The translations under genes and the position numbers were made by a program. Under the pieces are notes generated by a model, which did not search any database, had not been told where the DNA came from, and was given only the letters and a program-made list of their open reading frames with translations. From contig NZ_CP159342.1 of NCBI RefSeq assembly GCF_040499845.1, positions 3,906,001 to 3,970,000 on the forward strand: DNA of 64,000 nucleotides, given 5' to 3'. Positions 1 through 9,093 of this stretch are shown piece after piece (position 1 is the first letter of the stretch; every line of letters starts with the position of its first letter). Origin of the DNA: Micromonospora sp. CCTCC AA 2012012. GTDB lineage: Bacteria; Actinomycetota; Actinomycetes; Mycobacteriales; Micromonosporaceae.

Positions 1-909
1 CCGTGGACTGAGATCCTCACGCTGGCCGTCATGCAGAAGGAGTATCGGGGTGTGGCCGATCCGGATCAGGCATGGATTCTTGGCGAGTTGATTCGCTATC
101 TGGAACATCCACGCTCGGGGGCCATGGAATTCAGCGACATGGGTGCCTCCTGGGTCCAAGTGAGAGACGCCGTTTCGACAGGCACCCTTCGTGCGACCGA
201 CAGCGGAGCGGCAGAGGTAGCCGGTCGCTTCGATGCCCTCATCCGGTACGCCTGCCTTCGGCTGGGCAGACGACTCGGCACTGAGGTGACGCCCGCGATG
301 AGTCGACGCGACCTTGCAGATCCCGCCGCCCGAACTCAGTCGATGGTTGCCCAACTCGTCTCGACAGGCACCCTAACCAGCGGCATCAAGATTCCCGGTT
401 CGGTCGGCTCCCTACACGTCACGGCTGACCTTCGCGCTGGGCAGGTCATCTGCCATGTCGACGTCGACGCACCTCGCACGGGGCGCCCGACTACACGCAT
501 CAACTGGCTTGTCCGGCAGCTCAAAGATGCACCGGAGACGACACGGGTGGAAGCGTTCGCCATGCATGCACGTGGTGGAGGAACTGCTGAACTACTTCGG
601 AAGGTCCGAGAGGATCCATCCGTGCTCATCAGCGACCCTACCCGGGAGCTTCGCGCCTTCCGGGTGGCGAGATCCACCACCGCCGGCACCAAACGAGGGA
701 CGGGACGAGGGGCGTTCATCGACTCTGCACTCGATGCCGTTGATGGCTTCTACGAACAGATCATTCAGAACCTCAAGCCATGGATGCCGGCACCGCCGCG
801 CCTGCGTACCCCTGATGACCTTCAGCCAACAGAGCCCGTAGCGGCAAGCCTGATCTCCACGGCGATCTCGTCCCAGGACAGCCCTGATCTCGGCAAGAAC
901 GAGCAGTAG
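1..909 (+). CDS. Hypothetical protein, 5' end cut by the window
   Basis: The frame is open from base 1 (it reads PWTEILTLAV before the first ATG at 31), so I treat this as the C-terminal part of a longer protein, about 302 residues of which are visible. I do not recognise the family. It looks soluble, mixed alpha/beta, with no signal peptide or membrane segment. Visible landmarks are a RINWLVRQLKDAP stretch near residue 165 and a K/R/G-rich segment (GTKRGTGRGAF) near residue 230. Base composition is clearly lower in GC than every following gene, with many A/T third positions, which suggests foreign origin or the edge of an island. It converges on the mannanase gene across a strong hairpin. 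The start at 31 could be real if the upstream frame is chance. Confidence 0.6.
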   Translation, partial: PWTEILTLAVMQKEYRGVADPDQAWILGELIRYLEHPRSGAMEFSDMGASWVQVRDAVSTGTLRATDSGAAEVAGRFDALIRYACLRLGRRLGTEVTPAMSRRDLADPAARTQSMVAQLVSTGTLTSGIKIPGSVGSLHVTADLRAGQVICHVDVDAPRTGRPTTRINWLVRQLKDAPETTRVEAFAMHARGGGTAELLRKVREDPSVLISDPTRELRAFRVARSTTAGTKRGTGRGAFIDSALDAVDGFYEQIIQNLKPWMPAPPRLRTPDDLQPTEPVAASLISTAISSQDSPDLGKNEQ

Positions 910-936
910 GGCGGGATCGGTACTTAGCAAGCTGCG

Positions 937-972
937 GCGGACGGGCGGCGGGGGTAACCGCCGCCCGTCCGC
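937..972. terminator. Bidirectional terminator-like hairpin
   Basis: Perfect 14-bp GC-rich inverted repeat (arms 937-950 and 959-972, 8-nt loop) between two convergent genes. There is no T-run, as is usual for actinomycete terminators. Confidence 0.7.
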
Positions 973-978
973 ACGGAA

Positions 979-2958
979 TCAGTCGGCGCGGAGGTTGTCC
1001 AGGTCGTGCGTGCCGGGGCTGACCCAGATCAGCACTCCGCGCACGTCGGCCAGGGCCGCCGCGTCGCAGGACATCTGGTTGAGCAGGTCCACCTCGACCG
1101 TGGTGGTGGTCCCCTGCCCGACCCAGCCGAACGTCGACTGGCACCAGCTGAAGCCGGAGCCGGTCTGCAGGGCGATCGCCGTCGAGCTGCCGGCGGTCAC
1201 CGAGGTCCGCAGGTCGTACTTCAGGGTCGCCTTCGCCGACAGGTCGACCGGGGCCGGCAGGGTCACCCCGAACCAGCCGCCGCCGGTGGCCGCCACTTCG
1301 AGGCCGTGGCTGCCCTCGGTGGCGAAGGACGACGTCTGCGCGACCGTGCCGGCGTCGGTCTGCCAACTGCCCGGCGCCCAGCCCTCCACCCCGGTCTCCC
1401 AGGAGGCGAGCTGGATCGGGTCGCCCGGTGCGGGCTTCACGGTGACGGTCAGGTCGGCGGGGTTCGACACCCGACCGGCGGCGTCCCGGACGGTGTACCG
1501 CCCGGCCGCCTTGCCCTGGAACCCGTCGGCCGGGGTGAAGACCACCTCGCCTGCGGCGGTCAGCGCGAACGAGCCGCCGGCGGTGGCGAGGACGCGCTGC
1601 TGGCCGTACTCGACCGGGTCGAGGTCGATGGTCGACGGCCGGACCGGCCCGGCGTACGCGATGTCGTTGCTCGTCGGGGTGAGGGTGACCGGCGTGCCGG
1701 CCTGGGTGGTCGCGGTGTCGTGGTCGGCGACCGGCGGGCGCGGCCGGGGGCCGCGTCGGATGGCGTCCCCCGCGTTGGCCAGCGTGGTGCAGACCGGGCT
1801 CGGGCAGTAGACGGTGTAGCCGTCGTAGTCCGGGTAGAGGCTGCCGTCGTCCTGGACCCCGGAGAGGATCCAGTAGAGGAAGCCGGTGCCGCCGCTACGG
1901 ATCACCGCGTCGGTCCACCGCTGGTAGACCGGGTTGCGGGTGGCCTTGTCGGCGAAGCCGAACTCACCGAGCATGACCGGCTTGCCGATCGCCGCCGCCT
2001 CCCGGCTGTGCCGCTCGATCCACGCGGTGCCCCAGTCGGCGTCCTTGCTCCACGCGTCGGGATAGAGGTGGTAGCCCATCAGGTCCACGGCCGGCAGCTT
2101 CGCCAGGGCGACCGAGTCGACGCCCTCGCCGCAGTTGACCGTCCACTCCTGCGCGGCCGGGTCGTCGCAGAAGAAGCCCTCGTCGCCGACGCCGACCAGA
2201 TGGTGCCGGTCGACGGCCTTGACGTGCCGGCTCATCTCGTCGGCCCAGCCGGTGAGCGTGTCGGTGGTGCAGGTCGGCGAGGTGGGATAGACCCCGGAGC
2301 CCTTGCAGCGGGGCTCGTTCGCCAGCTCCCACGCCATCACCGTCGGGTCGTCCCGGTAGGCGACGCCGGTCAGCGGGTTGACCCGGTTCAGCAGGTGCGA
2401 GACCCAGTCCCGGTACCAGCCACGGATCACCGGGTCGGTGTAGAAGTCGTCGTGGTGGCCGCCACCGCGCCAGCGGACGTACTGGTCCATGCCGCCGAAG
2501 TCGCGCCAGTTGTTGGTCAGCGGGACGACCACCTTGATGCCGGCCCGGCGGGCCGCGTAGAGCACGTAGTCGAGGCGCTGCAACCCGTCCGGGCCGTCGT
2601 TGTACGCCGGCTTCGTGCCGTCCCAGTACTGGAAGTAGACGCCGTCGGACTTGCCGGAGACGGAGTTGCTGTCGTCGGCGTTGCCGATGTCGAGGAAGCC
2701 CCAGTGCCGCAGCACGGTGAACCGGGCGGCCTTCGCGTCGGCGAAGACGTCGTCGACCATCCGGTGCGACTTGTACTCCAGGTAGTAGTTGTTGGTGCCG
2801 GCGAACCGGAACGGCCTGCCGTCCAGGAAGAGCTGGTCCCCCTTGCGGACCACGAAGCCGCCGTCGTGCCGGGCGCCCGCCACGGCCGGGGTTGCCGCCC
2901 CGGTCGCGGCGAGCAGCCCGGCCAGGGCCAGCAGTACGCCGGCCAGCCGCCTTCTCAT
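979..2958 (-). CDS. Secreted GH5 endo-beta-1,4-mannanase with C-terminal binding module
   Basis: 659 aa. Residues 1-27 form a signal peptide ending in AVA. The catalytic domain (about 30-400) has the hallmarks of GH5 subfamily 7 mannanases: GTNNYYL, VVVPLTNNWRDFGGMDQYV, the acid/base Glu215 in WELANEP and the nucleophile Glu332 in MLGEFGF. Residues about 408-508 form an Ig/fibril-like repeat. Residues about 514-659 look like a beta-sandwich carbohydrate-binding module, possibly CBM27-like (mannan). It should cleave beta-mannan backbones outside the cell. The ATG overlaps the stop of the beta-mannosidase gene by 4 bp (ATGA), so the two are translationally coupled and share the mannan operon with its importer. 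Confidence 0.9.
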   Translation of the reverse strand: MRRRLAGVLLALAGLLAATGAATPAVAGARHDGGFVVRKGDQLFLDGRPFRFAGTNNYYLEYKSHRMVDDVFADAKAARFTVLRHWGFLDIGNADDSNSVSGKSDGVYFQYWDGTKPAYNDGPDGLQRLDYVLYAARRAGIKVVVPLTNNWRDFGGMDQYVRWRGGGHHDDFYTDPVIRGWYRDWVSHLLNRVNPLTGVAYRDDPTVMAWELANEPRCKGSGVYPTSPTCTTDTLTGWADEMSRHVKAVDRHHLVGVGDEGFFCDDPAAQEWTVNCGEGVDSVALAKLPAVDLMGYHLYPDAWSKDADWGTAWIERHSREAAAIGKPVMLGEFGFADKATRNPVYQRWTDAVIRSGGTGFLYWILSGVQDDGSLYPDYDGYTVYCPSPVCTTLANAGDAIRRGPRPRPPVADHDTATTQAGTPVTLTPTSNDIAYAGPVRPSTIDLDPVEYGQQRVLATAGGSFALTAAGEVVFTPADGFQGKAAGRYTVRDAAGRVSNPADLTVTVKPAPGDPIQLASWETGVEGWAPGSWQTDAGTVAQTSSFATEGSHGLEVAATGGGWFGVTLPAPVDLSAKATLKYDLRTSVTAGSSTAIALQTGSGFSWCQSTFGWVGQGTTTTVEVDLLNQMSCDAAALADVRGVLIWVSPGTHDLDNLRAD

Positions 2959-5411
2959 CGCGCCCCCTCCCGAATGTCGTTGACGCAGCGCAGGACGGGG
3001 CGAGTGGTGAGGGCGGTCGGGTCCAGCGGGCGGTCGGCGCGCACCGTGAAGCTGACCGACTCGCCCGGCAGCAGGGTGACCAGGGCCTGGTCGACCTGCG
3101 CCGACGGGTCCAGCCGGTCCGGGAAGAGGGCCAGGTCGCGCAGCACGCTCCGGGCGGTCACCCGGACCCGCTGGCCGCTGTCACCGGGCTCGACGGAGGC
3201 GTCCAGGTCGGCCGCCGGCCAGTCGATCTCGCGGTCCTCGGCGAAGAACCAGAGCGCCCGCTCCGCCGTGTCGCCGGCCTCGGCGACCAGCAGCTCCCGC
3301 CGGGCCTCGTCCGGCCGCGCCAGCTCCGCCGGCAGCGGCAGCACCACCGAGGAGTACGCCGGGACGTCCAGCTCGACCGAGGTCTTCGCCCTCGGCTCCC
3401 CGGTCAGCGTGAGCCGGGTGACCGTGGCCGGCCCGCGCCACGCCTCGCCGGTCTCGTTCACCGCCACCACGGCCAGCCCGCCGTCGCGCGGCTGCACGGT
3501 CAGCAGCCGGTCGGCGTACGCGCGGCGCAGCGCGTACCAGAGGGGCTTGCGGCGACCGTCCCCGTCGACCGCCGCCCAGGAGGTGACCGGCCAGCAGTCG
3601 TTGAGCTGCCAGACGATGGTCCCCATGCAGACCGGCCGGTGGGACCGGAAGTGCTCCACCCCGAGCTGGATGGCGCGGGCCTGGTTGAGCTGGGTCAGGT
3701 AGTGCCAGTCGTCGAAGTCGGCGGGCACCGGCAGGTGCGCGTCCAGCCCCCGCTGGAGCTTCAGGTCCCCGTCGATCGCCTTCTGGTGGTGCGCCATTCC
3801 GGGCGAGTCGTGCGCCAGCGGCTCGTCGGAGATCGACCGGCGCAGCGTCGCGTACGTGGGGGGCGCCTGGTAGCCGAACTCGGCGACGAAGCGGGGCACG
3901 TACTCGCGGTACTTGGTGTAGTCGTCGTCGTTCCAGACGTCCCAGATGTGCATGGTGCCGTGCGCCGGGTCGTTCGGGTGCAGGTCCTCGCTGCCCGACC
4001 AGGGGCTGCCCGGCCAGTACGGGCGGGACGGGTCCAGCTCGCCGACGATCGCCGGCAGCAGCTCCAGGTAGTAGCCACGCCCCCAGGTCCGGCCGGCGAG
4101 CGGCTCCTGCCAGTCCCAGTCGTGCCAGCCCCAGATGTTCTCGTTGTTGCCCGTCCAGAGCACCAGCGACGGGTGCGCGGCCAGCCGGGTGACCTGCTCG
4201 CGCGCCTCCGCCTCGATCTCCGAGCGGAACGGCTCCTCCTCCGGGTACGCGGCGCAGGCGAAGAGGAAGTCCTGCTGCACCAGGAGCCCGGCCTCGTCGG
4301 CCAGCTCGTAGAAGTCGTCCGACTCGTACCGGCCGCCGCCCCAGATCCGGAGCAGGTTGATGTTGGCGTCGGCGGCCTGGCGGAAGCGCTGCGCCAGCCG
4401 GTCACGGGTGACCCGGTTGGGGAAGGCGTCGTCGGGGATCCAGTTGATGCCCTTGACGAAGACCGGCACGTCGTTGACGTGCAGGACGAAGGCGGAGCCG
4501 TGCGCGTCGGGGGCGGTGTCGAGGCGTACCGAGCGGAAACCGACCCGGCGGGACCAGGCGTCCAGGGTACGGCCGTCCGCCGCGCAGAGGGTCACGTCGA
4601 GCTGGTGCAGGGCCTGCTCGCCGTACCCCCGGGGCCACCAGCGCTCGGGGTCGCGGACGGTCAGGGTCAGCACGGCCGTGCGCTCCCCCGCCGGCACGGT
4701 GACCTCGCCGGTGGCGCCGGCGACGGTGGCGCGCAGGGTGACCGGCGTCTCGGCCGCCCGCTCGACCTCGACGTGCAGCTCCACCGTCCCGGTGTCGCCG
4801 TCGACGGTGACCAGCGGCCGGACCGTGGCGAGCCGGGCGGTGGACCAGGCGTGCAGCCCGATCTCCTGCCAGATGCCGGCGGTCACCACCGTCGGTCCCC
4901 AGTCCCAGCCGAAGTTGCAGGCCACCTTGCGGATGAAGTGGAACGGCTCCGGATAGGCGTTCGGCCGGTCGCCCAGCCGGTCCCGGTGCGCCTCCGCATA
5001 GCGGTACGCCGAGTCGAAGCGCACGGTCAGCGTGTTCGCGCCGGGGTGCAGCAGCGGGCCCACGTCGAAGCGGTACCCGCGGTGCTGGTTCTCGGTGCGG
5101 CCGACCTCGGTGCCGTTGAGGGTGACCGTGGCGACCGTGTCCAGCCCGGCGCAGACCAGGTCCACCCGGTCGTCGTCGCCGGGCTGCCAGGCGAAGGTGG
5201 TCTCGTAGACCCAGTCGGTGCGCCCGATCCAGGCCAGCCGGGTCTCGTTGTCGTCGAGGTAGGGGTCGGCGATGAGGTCGGCGGCGAGCAGGTCGGTGTG
5301 CACACAGCCGGGTACGGTGGCCGGCACCGCCCGGTCGGCGATCTCCGGCGGCACCTGCGGACCGGGGACGGCCCGCAGCACCCAGCCCTCGTGCAACGCG
5401 TGCTGGCTCAC
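2955..5411 (-). CDS. GH2 beta-mannosidase
   Basis: 818 aa, starting at a GTG that overlaps the stop of the upstream permease (GTGA); the longer open frame upstream runs over the permease and is rejected. No signal peptide, so intracellular. Glycoside hydrolase family 2 layout: N-terminal jelly-roll (CVHTDLL..., W-rich), immunoglobulin-like domain, then TIM barrel. Catalytic residues are visible: acid/base Glu424 in WTGNNENIWGW and nucleophile Glu511 in FVAEFGYQAPP. It should release mannose from the non-reducing end of manno-oligosaccharides brought in by the adjacent ABC importer, finishing the work of the secreted mannanase encoded just downstream. Confidence 0.92.
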   Translation of the reverse strand: MSQHALHEGWVLRAVPGPQVPPEIADRAVPATVPGCVHTDLLAADLIADPYLDDNETRLAWIGRTDWVYETTFAWQPGDDDRVDLVCAGLDTVATVTLNGTEVGRTENQHRGYRFDVGPLLHPGANTLTVRFDSAYRYAEAHRDRLGDRPNAYPEPFHFIRKVACNFGWDWGPTVVTAGIWQEIGLHAWSTARLATVRPLVTVDGDTGTVELHVEVERAAETPVTLRATVAGATGEVTVPAGERTAVLTLTVRDPERWWPRGYGEQALHQLDVTLCAADGRTLDAWSRRVGFRSVRLDTAPDAHGSAFVLHVNDVPVFVKGINWIPDDAFPNRVTRDRLAQRFRQAADANINLLRIWGGGRYESDDFYELADEAGLLVQQDFLFACAAYPEEEPFRSEIEAEAREQVTRLAAHPSLVLWTGNNENIWGWHDWDWQEPLAGRTWGRGYYLELLPAIVGELDPSRPYWPGSPWSGSEDLHPNDPAHGTMHIWDVWNDDDYTKYREYVPRFVAEFGYQAPPTYATLRRSISDEPLAHDSPGMAHHQKAIDGDLKLQRGLDAHLPVPADFDDWHYLTQLNQARAIQLGVEHFRSHRPVCMGTIVWQLNDCWPVTSWAAVDGDGRRKPLWYALRRAYADRLLTVQPRDGGLAVVAVNETGEAWRGPATVTRLTLTGEPRAKTSVELDVPAYSSVVLPLPAELARPDEARRELLVAEAGDTAERALWFFAEDREIDWPAADLDASVEPGDSGQRVRVTARSVLRDLALFPDRLDPSAQVDQALVTLLPGESVSFTVRADRPLDPTALTTRPVLRCVNDIREGAR

Positions 5412-6310
5412 GACTTCACCGCGCCTTCCATGATTCCGCGGACGATCTGGCGTCCACCGATGAACAGCATCACCAGCAACGGCACGGTGGCGACGAACGC
5501 GCCCGCCAGTACCCGCCGGTAGATCACGTAGTTGCCGCTGGCCAGGTCGGAGACCGCCACCATCGAGGTCGGGAAGTCGGTGCCGCTCAGCGTGATCAGC
5601 GGCCACTGGAAGTCGTTCCAGGTGGCCACGAAGGTGAGCAGGCCGAGCACGGCCATGGCCGGGCGGATCGCCGGCAGCACGATGTTGGCGTACACCCGCA
5701 TGGTGGAGGCGCCGTCCATCCGGGCCGACTCGACCAGCTCGTCCGGGACGGTGTTGACGATGAACTGCCGCATGTAGAACACGCCGAACGCGGTGACCAG
5801 GCCGGGGGCGATGACCGCGAGCAGGGTGCCGTTCCAGCCGAGCTTGCTCATCACGATGTAGAGCGCCACGATGCCGAGCTGGTTGGGCACGGTGAGGGTG
5901 AGCACCACGACGAGCATCAGCGCCCGGCTGCCCTTGAAGCGCAGCTTGGCGAAGGCGAAGCCGGCCAGCGAGCAGAAGAAGAGCACCGAGGCGGTCACCA
6001 CGGTGGAGACGATGACGCTGTTGACCAGGGAGGCGGCGAAGTAGACGTCCTGGAGGGAGAAGACCTCGTTGATGTTGACCATGAACTGGTTGCCGGGGAT
6101 CACCGCCGGCGGCAGCTTGGCCAGCGCCTGGTCGTCGCTGGTGGCGATGACGAACATCCAGTACAGCGGGAACGCGGCCAGGAGGAACGTCACCGACAGC
6201 AGCAGATAGGTCCAGAGGCCGGCGGGGGTGTCCTGCGGTGCCCGTCCCATCAGCGTCGGCCGCTTCCGCTTGCCCGCGACGGCGGGACGCGGGGGTGCCA
6301 CGGCGGTCAT
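5408..6310 (-). CDS. Sugar ABC transporter permease, MalG type
   Basis: 300 aa inner-membrane subunit with about six hydrophobic helices. The first (near residues 32-52, TYLLLSVTFLLAAFPLYWMF) is followed by a long loop, as in MalG-type permeases. The coupling segment towards the C-terminus reads ESARMDGASTMRVYANIVLPAIRPA, the EAA loop that contacts the ATPase. The ATG at 6310 overlaps the stop of the MalF-type gene (ATGA). The longer upstream frame is a shadow of that gene. No ATPase gene is present in the locus, so a shared MsiK-like ATPase elsewhere is expected, as known for actinomycete sugar importers. Confidence 0.92.
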   Translation of the reverse strand: MTAVAPPRPAVAGKRKRPTLMGRAPQDTPAGLWTYLLLSVTFLLAAFPLYWMFVIATSDDQALAKLPPAVIPGNQFMVNINEVFSLQDVYFAASLVNSVIVSTVVTASVLFFCSLAGFAFAKLRFKGSRALMLVVVLTLTVPNQLGIVALYIVMSKLGWNGTLLAVIAPGLVTAFGVFYMRQFIVNTVPDELVESARMDGASTMRVYANIVLPAIRPAMAVLGLLTFVATWNDFQWPLITLSGTDFPTSMVAVSDLASGNYVIYRRVLAGAFVATVPLLVMLFIGGRQIVRGIMEGAVKS

Positions 6311-7320
6311 TTGCGCCCTCCGGCCAGTCGGTTCGTCAGCAGGGTGTTGAGGCCGGCGATGATCAGGGTGATCACGAACAGGGCCCAGGACATCGCCGCG
6401 GCGTAGCCGAGGTTGAGGTCCTTCCAGCCGACCTTGTAGATGAGCTGGCCGATGGTCTGCCACTCGCCGTTCGGTCCGCCGGTGGCGGCCTGCGAGTTGA
6501 GGTCGAAGAGCATCGGCTCGGTGAAGAGCTGGAGTCCACCGATGGTGGAGAGCACCACGGTGAAGACGATGATCGGCTGGATCAACGGCACGGTGATCCG
6601 CCAGAGCTGCTTCCACGGGCCGGCGCCGTCGATCGCGGCGGCCTCGTAGACGTCCTTGGAGATGGACTGCATCGCGGCCAGGTAGAGCAGCGCGTTGTAG
6701 CCGATCCACTTCCAGTTGACCATGGTGGCGATGGCGATCCAGGCGTGCGGCTTGTCGGCCCGCCAGTCGATCGGGGTGTCCCCGCCGCCCAGGCCGAAGA
6801 GGCCGAGCACCCAGTTCGCCATGCCGAAGTCGCGGGAGAAGAAGACGCTGAAGACCATCGTCGAGGCGACGATCGGGGTCACGTACGGCAGCAGGATGCC
6901 CACCCGCCACCAGGTCTGCGCCCGCAGCTTGCGGTTGAGCAGCGAGGCGACCACCAGCGCGAGCAGCAGCTGCGGCACCGTGGAGAGCAGGAAGATGCCG
7001 AAGGTGTTGTAGAGGGCGTTCCAGAAGTCCTCGTCACCGAGGAGCTTGCTGAAGTTCTCCACGCCGGCCCAGTACGGCAGCGTCGGGTCGTCGAGCCGGT
7101 AGTTGCGCAGCGACACCACGCCGTTGAACAGCAGCGGGAACAGCCCGAAGGCGAGGAAGATCAGGAAGAACGGGGCGATCATCAGGTACGGCATGTAGCG
7201 CATGTCGAAGCGGTACAGCCGGTTGCGCCAGGTGAGCCGCCGGTCGTCGCCCCCGGAGCGGCCGCGCTCCGGCGCGGCTCGGTGGCTCGACGGCGCGGGT
7301 GCGGCACGGGTGGTGGACAT
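6307..7320 (-). CDS. Sugar ABC transporter permease, MalF type
   Basis: 337 aa; start chosen at ATG 7320 because a GGAG lies about 8 nt upstream, while the upstream part of the frame is compositionally unlike a protein start. A charged N-terminus of about 50 residues precedes the first helix (MRYMPYLMIAPFFLIFLAFGL). The EAA loop is seen as EAAAIDGAGPWKQLWRITVPL. It pairs with the MalG-type protein to form the channel of a manno-oligosaccharide importer (substrate inferred from the two mannan-degrading enzymes downstream). It follows the binding-protein gene after about 100 bp and is coupled to the next permease by ATGA. Confidence 0.92.
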   Translation of the reverse strand: MSTTRAAPAPSSHRAAPERGRSGGDDRRLTWRNRLYRFDMRYMPYLMIAPFFLIFLAFGLFPLLFNGVVSLRNYRLDDPTLPYWAGVENFSKLLGDEDFWNALYNTFGIFLLSTVPQLLLALVVASLLNRKLRAQTWWRVGILLPYVTPIVASTMVFSVFFSRDFGMANWVLGLFGLGGGDTPIDWRADKPHAWIAIATMVNWKWIGYNALLYLAAMQSISKDVYEAAAIDGAGPWKQLWRITVPLIQPIIVFTVVLSTIGGLQLFTEPMLFDLNSQAATGGPNGEWQTIGQLIYKVGWKDLNLGYAAAMSWALFVITLIIAGLNTLLTNRLAGGRK

Positions 7321-7421
7321 AGGACACTCCAGGGCCGGTGAGGTGACGGGGTGGGAACTCGGCGACGCCCGGGCGGTGGCGGGGCGGGCCGGGGCCCACC
7401 CCGCCACCGGTCACCGGTGCG

Positions 7422-8708
7422 TCAGGACTTGCTGGCCTTGTCGGCCTCCTTGACCGCCTCCGCCCACGCGGCGTCCGGCTTCAGGGTCTTGTTCTGTACG
7501 CGGATGATGACGTTCTCGACCGCCACCCGGGTCGGGCCGTTCTTCTTGCCCAGGTACTGCGGGGTGAGGCCCTGCGCCATCTTCGGGAAGATCTGCCCGA
7601 CCGGCGCGTTGTTGAAGAACGGGTTCTTGAAGTCGGCGATCGCCGGGTCGGCGTAGAGCGCCGGCTGCGACGGCAGGTTGCCGACCTTCTTGAAGATCTC
7701 GATCTGCTGCTCCGGCTGGACCAGCCACTCCAGCAGCTTGTACGCCTCGTCGACGTGCTTGCCCTGCTTGGGGATGGTCAGGAACGAGCCGCCCCAGTTG
7801 CCGCCGCCACCGGGGACCGCGGCGATGTCCCACTTGCCCTGGGTGCCGGGGGCGGTGTCCTTGATGTGGCCGAGCATCCACGCCGGGCAGGCCAGCACGG
7901 CGAAGGAGCCGCTGGTGAAGCCCTTGTCCCAGTCGGCCTGGAAGCTGGCCAGGTTGGCCGAGAGACCGGCCTGGACGGCCTTGACGGTGTAGTCGAAGGC
8001 CACCTTCGGGCCGCCGTCCATCTGGAGCTGGTCCTGCTCGTTGTAGAAGCCGACCGGCTGCTGCCCGAGGATCGGGTTGAACAGGTTGGTGCCCGAGTCG
8101 ATGAACTTCTTGTTGGTCTTGCTGGTGTACTGCTGGCCGACCTCGATGAACTTGTCCCAGGTGGGCCAGAGCGCGGAGACCTGGTCGCGCTCGGTGGGCA
8201 GTCCGGCGGCCTTGAACAGGTCGCTCCGGTAGCACATGGCCAGGCCACCGACGTCGGTGCCGAGGCCGATCTGGGTCTTGCCGTCCGGGGTGAGCGACTG
8301 CTTCCACTTCCAGGGCAGGTACTTGCTCTCGTACTTGCCGGCGCCCTTGTCGAGCAGGTTGACGAACTTGTCGGACTGACCACGGAACTGGACCATGAAG
8401 CCCTCGTCGATCGCCGCGATGTCCGGGGCGCCGGAGCCGGCGATCAGCTTCTTCTGCAGGTCCTCGTGCTGGGCGTTGTACTCGCCCGAGTTCAGCTGGA
8501 TCTTGACGTTCGGGTGGTCGGCCTCGTACTTGGTCTTGAGGTCCTGGAGGCCGAAGTCGCCCCAGAAGTTGATCTTCAACGTGACCGGCCCACCGGCCGA
8601 GTCGGAGCTGCCGCTGTTGCCGCTGTTGCCGCTGCACGCAGCGACCATGACCAGGCTGACGGCACCGATCGCCGTCGCCCGGGCCCAGTGGAACCAGGAC
8701 CGTCTCAT
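7422..8708 (-). CDS. Extracellular sugar-binding lipoprotein of ABC importer
   Basis: 428 aa. Start at ATG 8708, preceded by GGAGGATGAC; the longer frame would cover the operator and is rejected. The first 25 residues are a lipoprotein signal peptide with lipobox VAAC and modified Cys25, followed by a Gly/Ser/Asn linker (SGNSGNSGSSDSAGG). The remainder is a typical family 1 solute-binding protein (LKINFWGDFGLQDLKTKYE at the start of the mature domain, Trp/Tyr-rich cleft). It is the first gene of the mannan operon and likely captures manno-oligosaccharides. Its leader carries the promoter and a CebR-like operator. Confidence 0.93.
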   Translation of the reverse strand: MRRSWFHWARATAIGAVSLVMVAACSGNSGNSGSSDSAGGPVTLKINFWGDFGLQDLKTKYEADHPNVKIQLNSGEYNAQHEDLQKKLIAGSGAPDIAAIDEGFMVQFRGQSDKFVNLLDKGAGKYESKYLPWKWKQSLTPDGKTQIGLGTDVGGLAMCYRSDLFKAAGLPTERDQVSALWPTWDKFIEVGQQYTSKTNKKFIDSGTNLFNPILGQQPVGFYNEQDQLQMDGGPKVAFDYTVKAVQAGLSANLASFQADWDKGFTSGSFAVLACPAWMLGHIKDTAPGTQGKWDIAAVPGGGGNWGGSFLTIPKQGKHVDEAYKLLEWLVQPEQQIEIFKKVGNLPSQPALYADPAIADFKNPFFNNAPVGQIFPKMAQGLTPQYLGKKNGPTRVAVENVIIRVQNKTLKPDAAWAEAVKEADKASKS

Positions 8709-8726
8709 GTCATCCTCCGCGCCAAA

Positions 8727-8740
8727 TGGGAACGCTCCCG
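8727..8740. promoter_or_regulatory. CebR/LacI-type operator in the mannan operon leader
   Basis: TGGGAACGCTCCCG matches the CebR/CelR palindrome TGGGAGCGCTCCCA at 12 of 14 positions (the consensus is established knowledge). It lies 18 bp upstream of the binding-protein ATG and roughly 32-45 nt downstream of the predicted transcription start, a position suited to road-block repression by the divergent LacI-family protein. Confidence 0.75.
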
Positions 8741-8778
8741 AGATCGAGAGACGTTGACTGAACCGGATAAGTGAGGCC

Positions 8779-8807
8779 ACCGTACGGGGCCGTCTTAGCA
8801 CTGTCAA
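8779..8807 (-). promoter_or_regulatory. Sigma-70-like promoter of the mannan operon
   Basis: On the minus strand, a perfect -35 TTGACA (8802-8807) is separated by exactly 17 bp from a -10 TACGGT (8779-8784), which fits the actinomycete TAnnnT pattern. The predicted start is near 8772, giving a leader of about 60 nt. Confidence 0.7.
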
Positions 8808-8851
8808 CGGGCGGTTAACGCCGTGGCCGACCCGTAACCATCCCGTGTTCG

Positions 8852-8865
8852 TGGGAGCGCGCTCA
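8852..8865. promoter_or_regulatory. Second LacI-type palindrome, upstream site
   Basis: TGGGAGCGCGCTCA contains the perfect 10-bp palindrome GAGCGCGCTC (8855-8864). It resembles the CebR box with one CG inserted at the centre. It sits upstream of the -35 box and between the divergent genes; a weaker AGCGCT core follows at 8876. It may allow looping with the leader operator or autoregulation. The rest of the 385-bp divergent region (8709-9093) shows no gene. Confidence 0.45.
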
Positions 8866-9093
8866 TGCGTGGTGAAGCGCTCTCCGGCGCAATTTCGGGC
8901 CCGTCCGGGGTGGCGGAGAACGGTGGGTCAGGCCGTACGCTTAACCGCGCAAGTGCCGGGCTGTGCGGTTCAGCCCGGGGACGCGCCGCGCGCACCCCGC
9001 CGGCCGGACCCCTTGCAGTAGCGTGACGTCCGCCGGACACCCCGGCGGACGAACAACCCGCCCCGAGGGGCCGGACAGTGGAGGAGCGCGCCG

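Noticed and set aside
1006..5522. Very long open frames antisense to the mannanase and mannosidase genes
   Set aside because: They are Arg/Val/Gly-rich shadows of high-GC coding on the other strand, with no domains or ribosome-binding sites.
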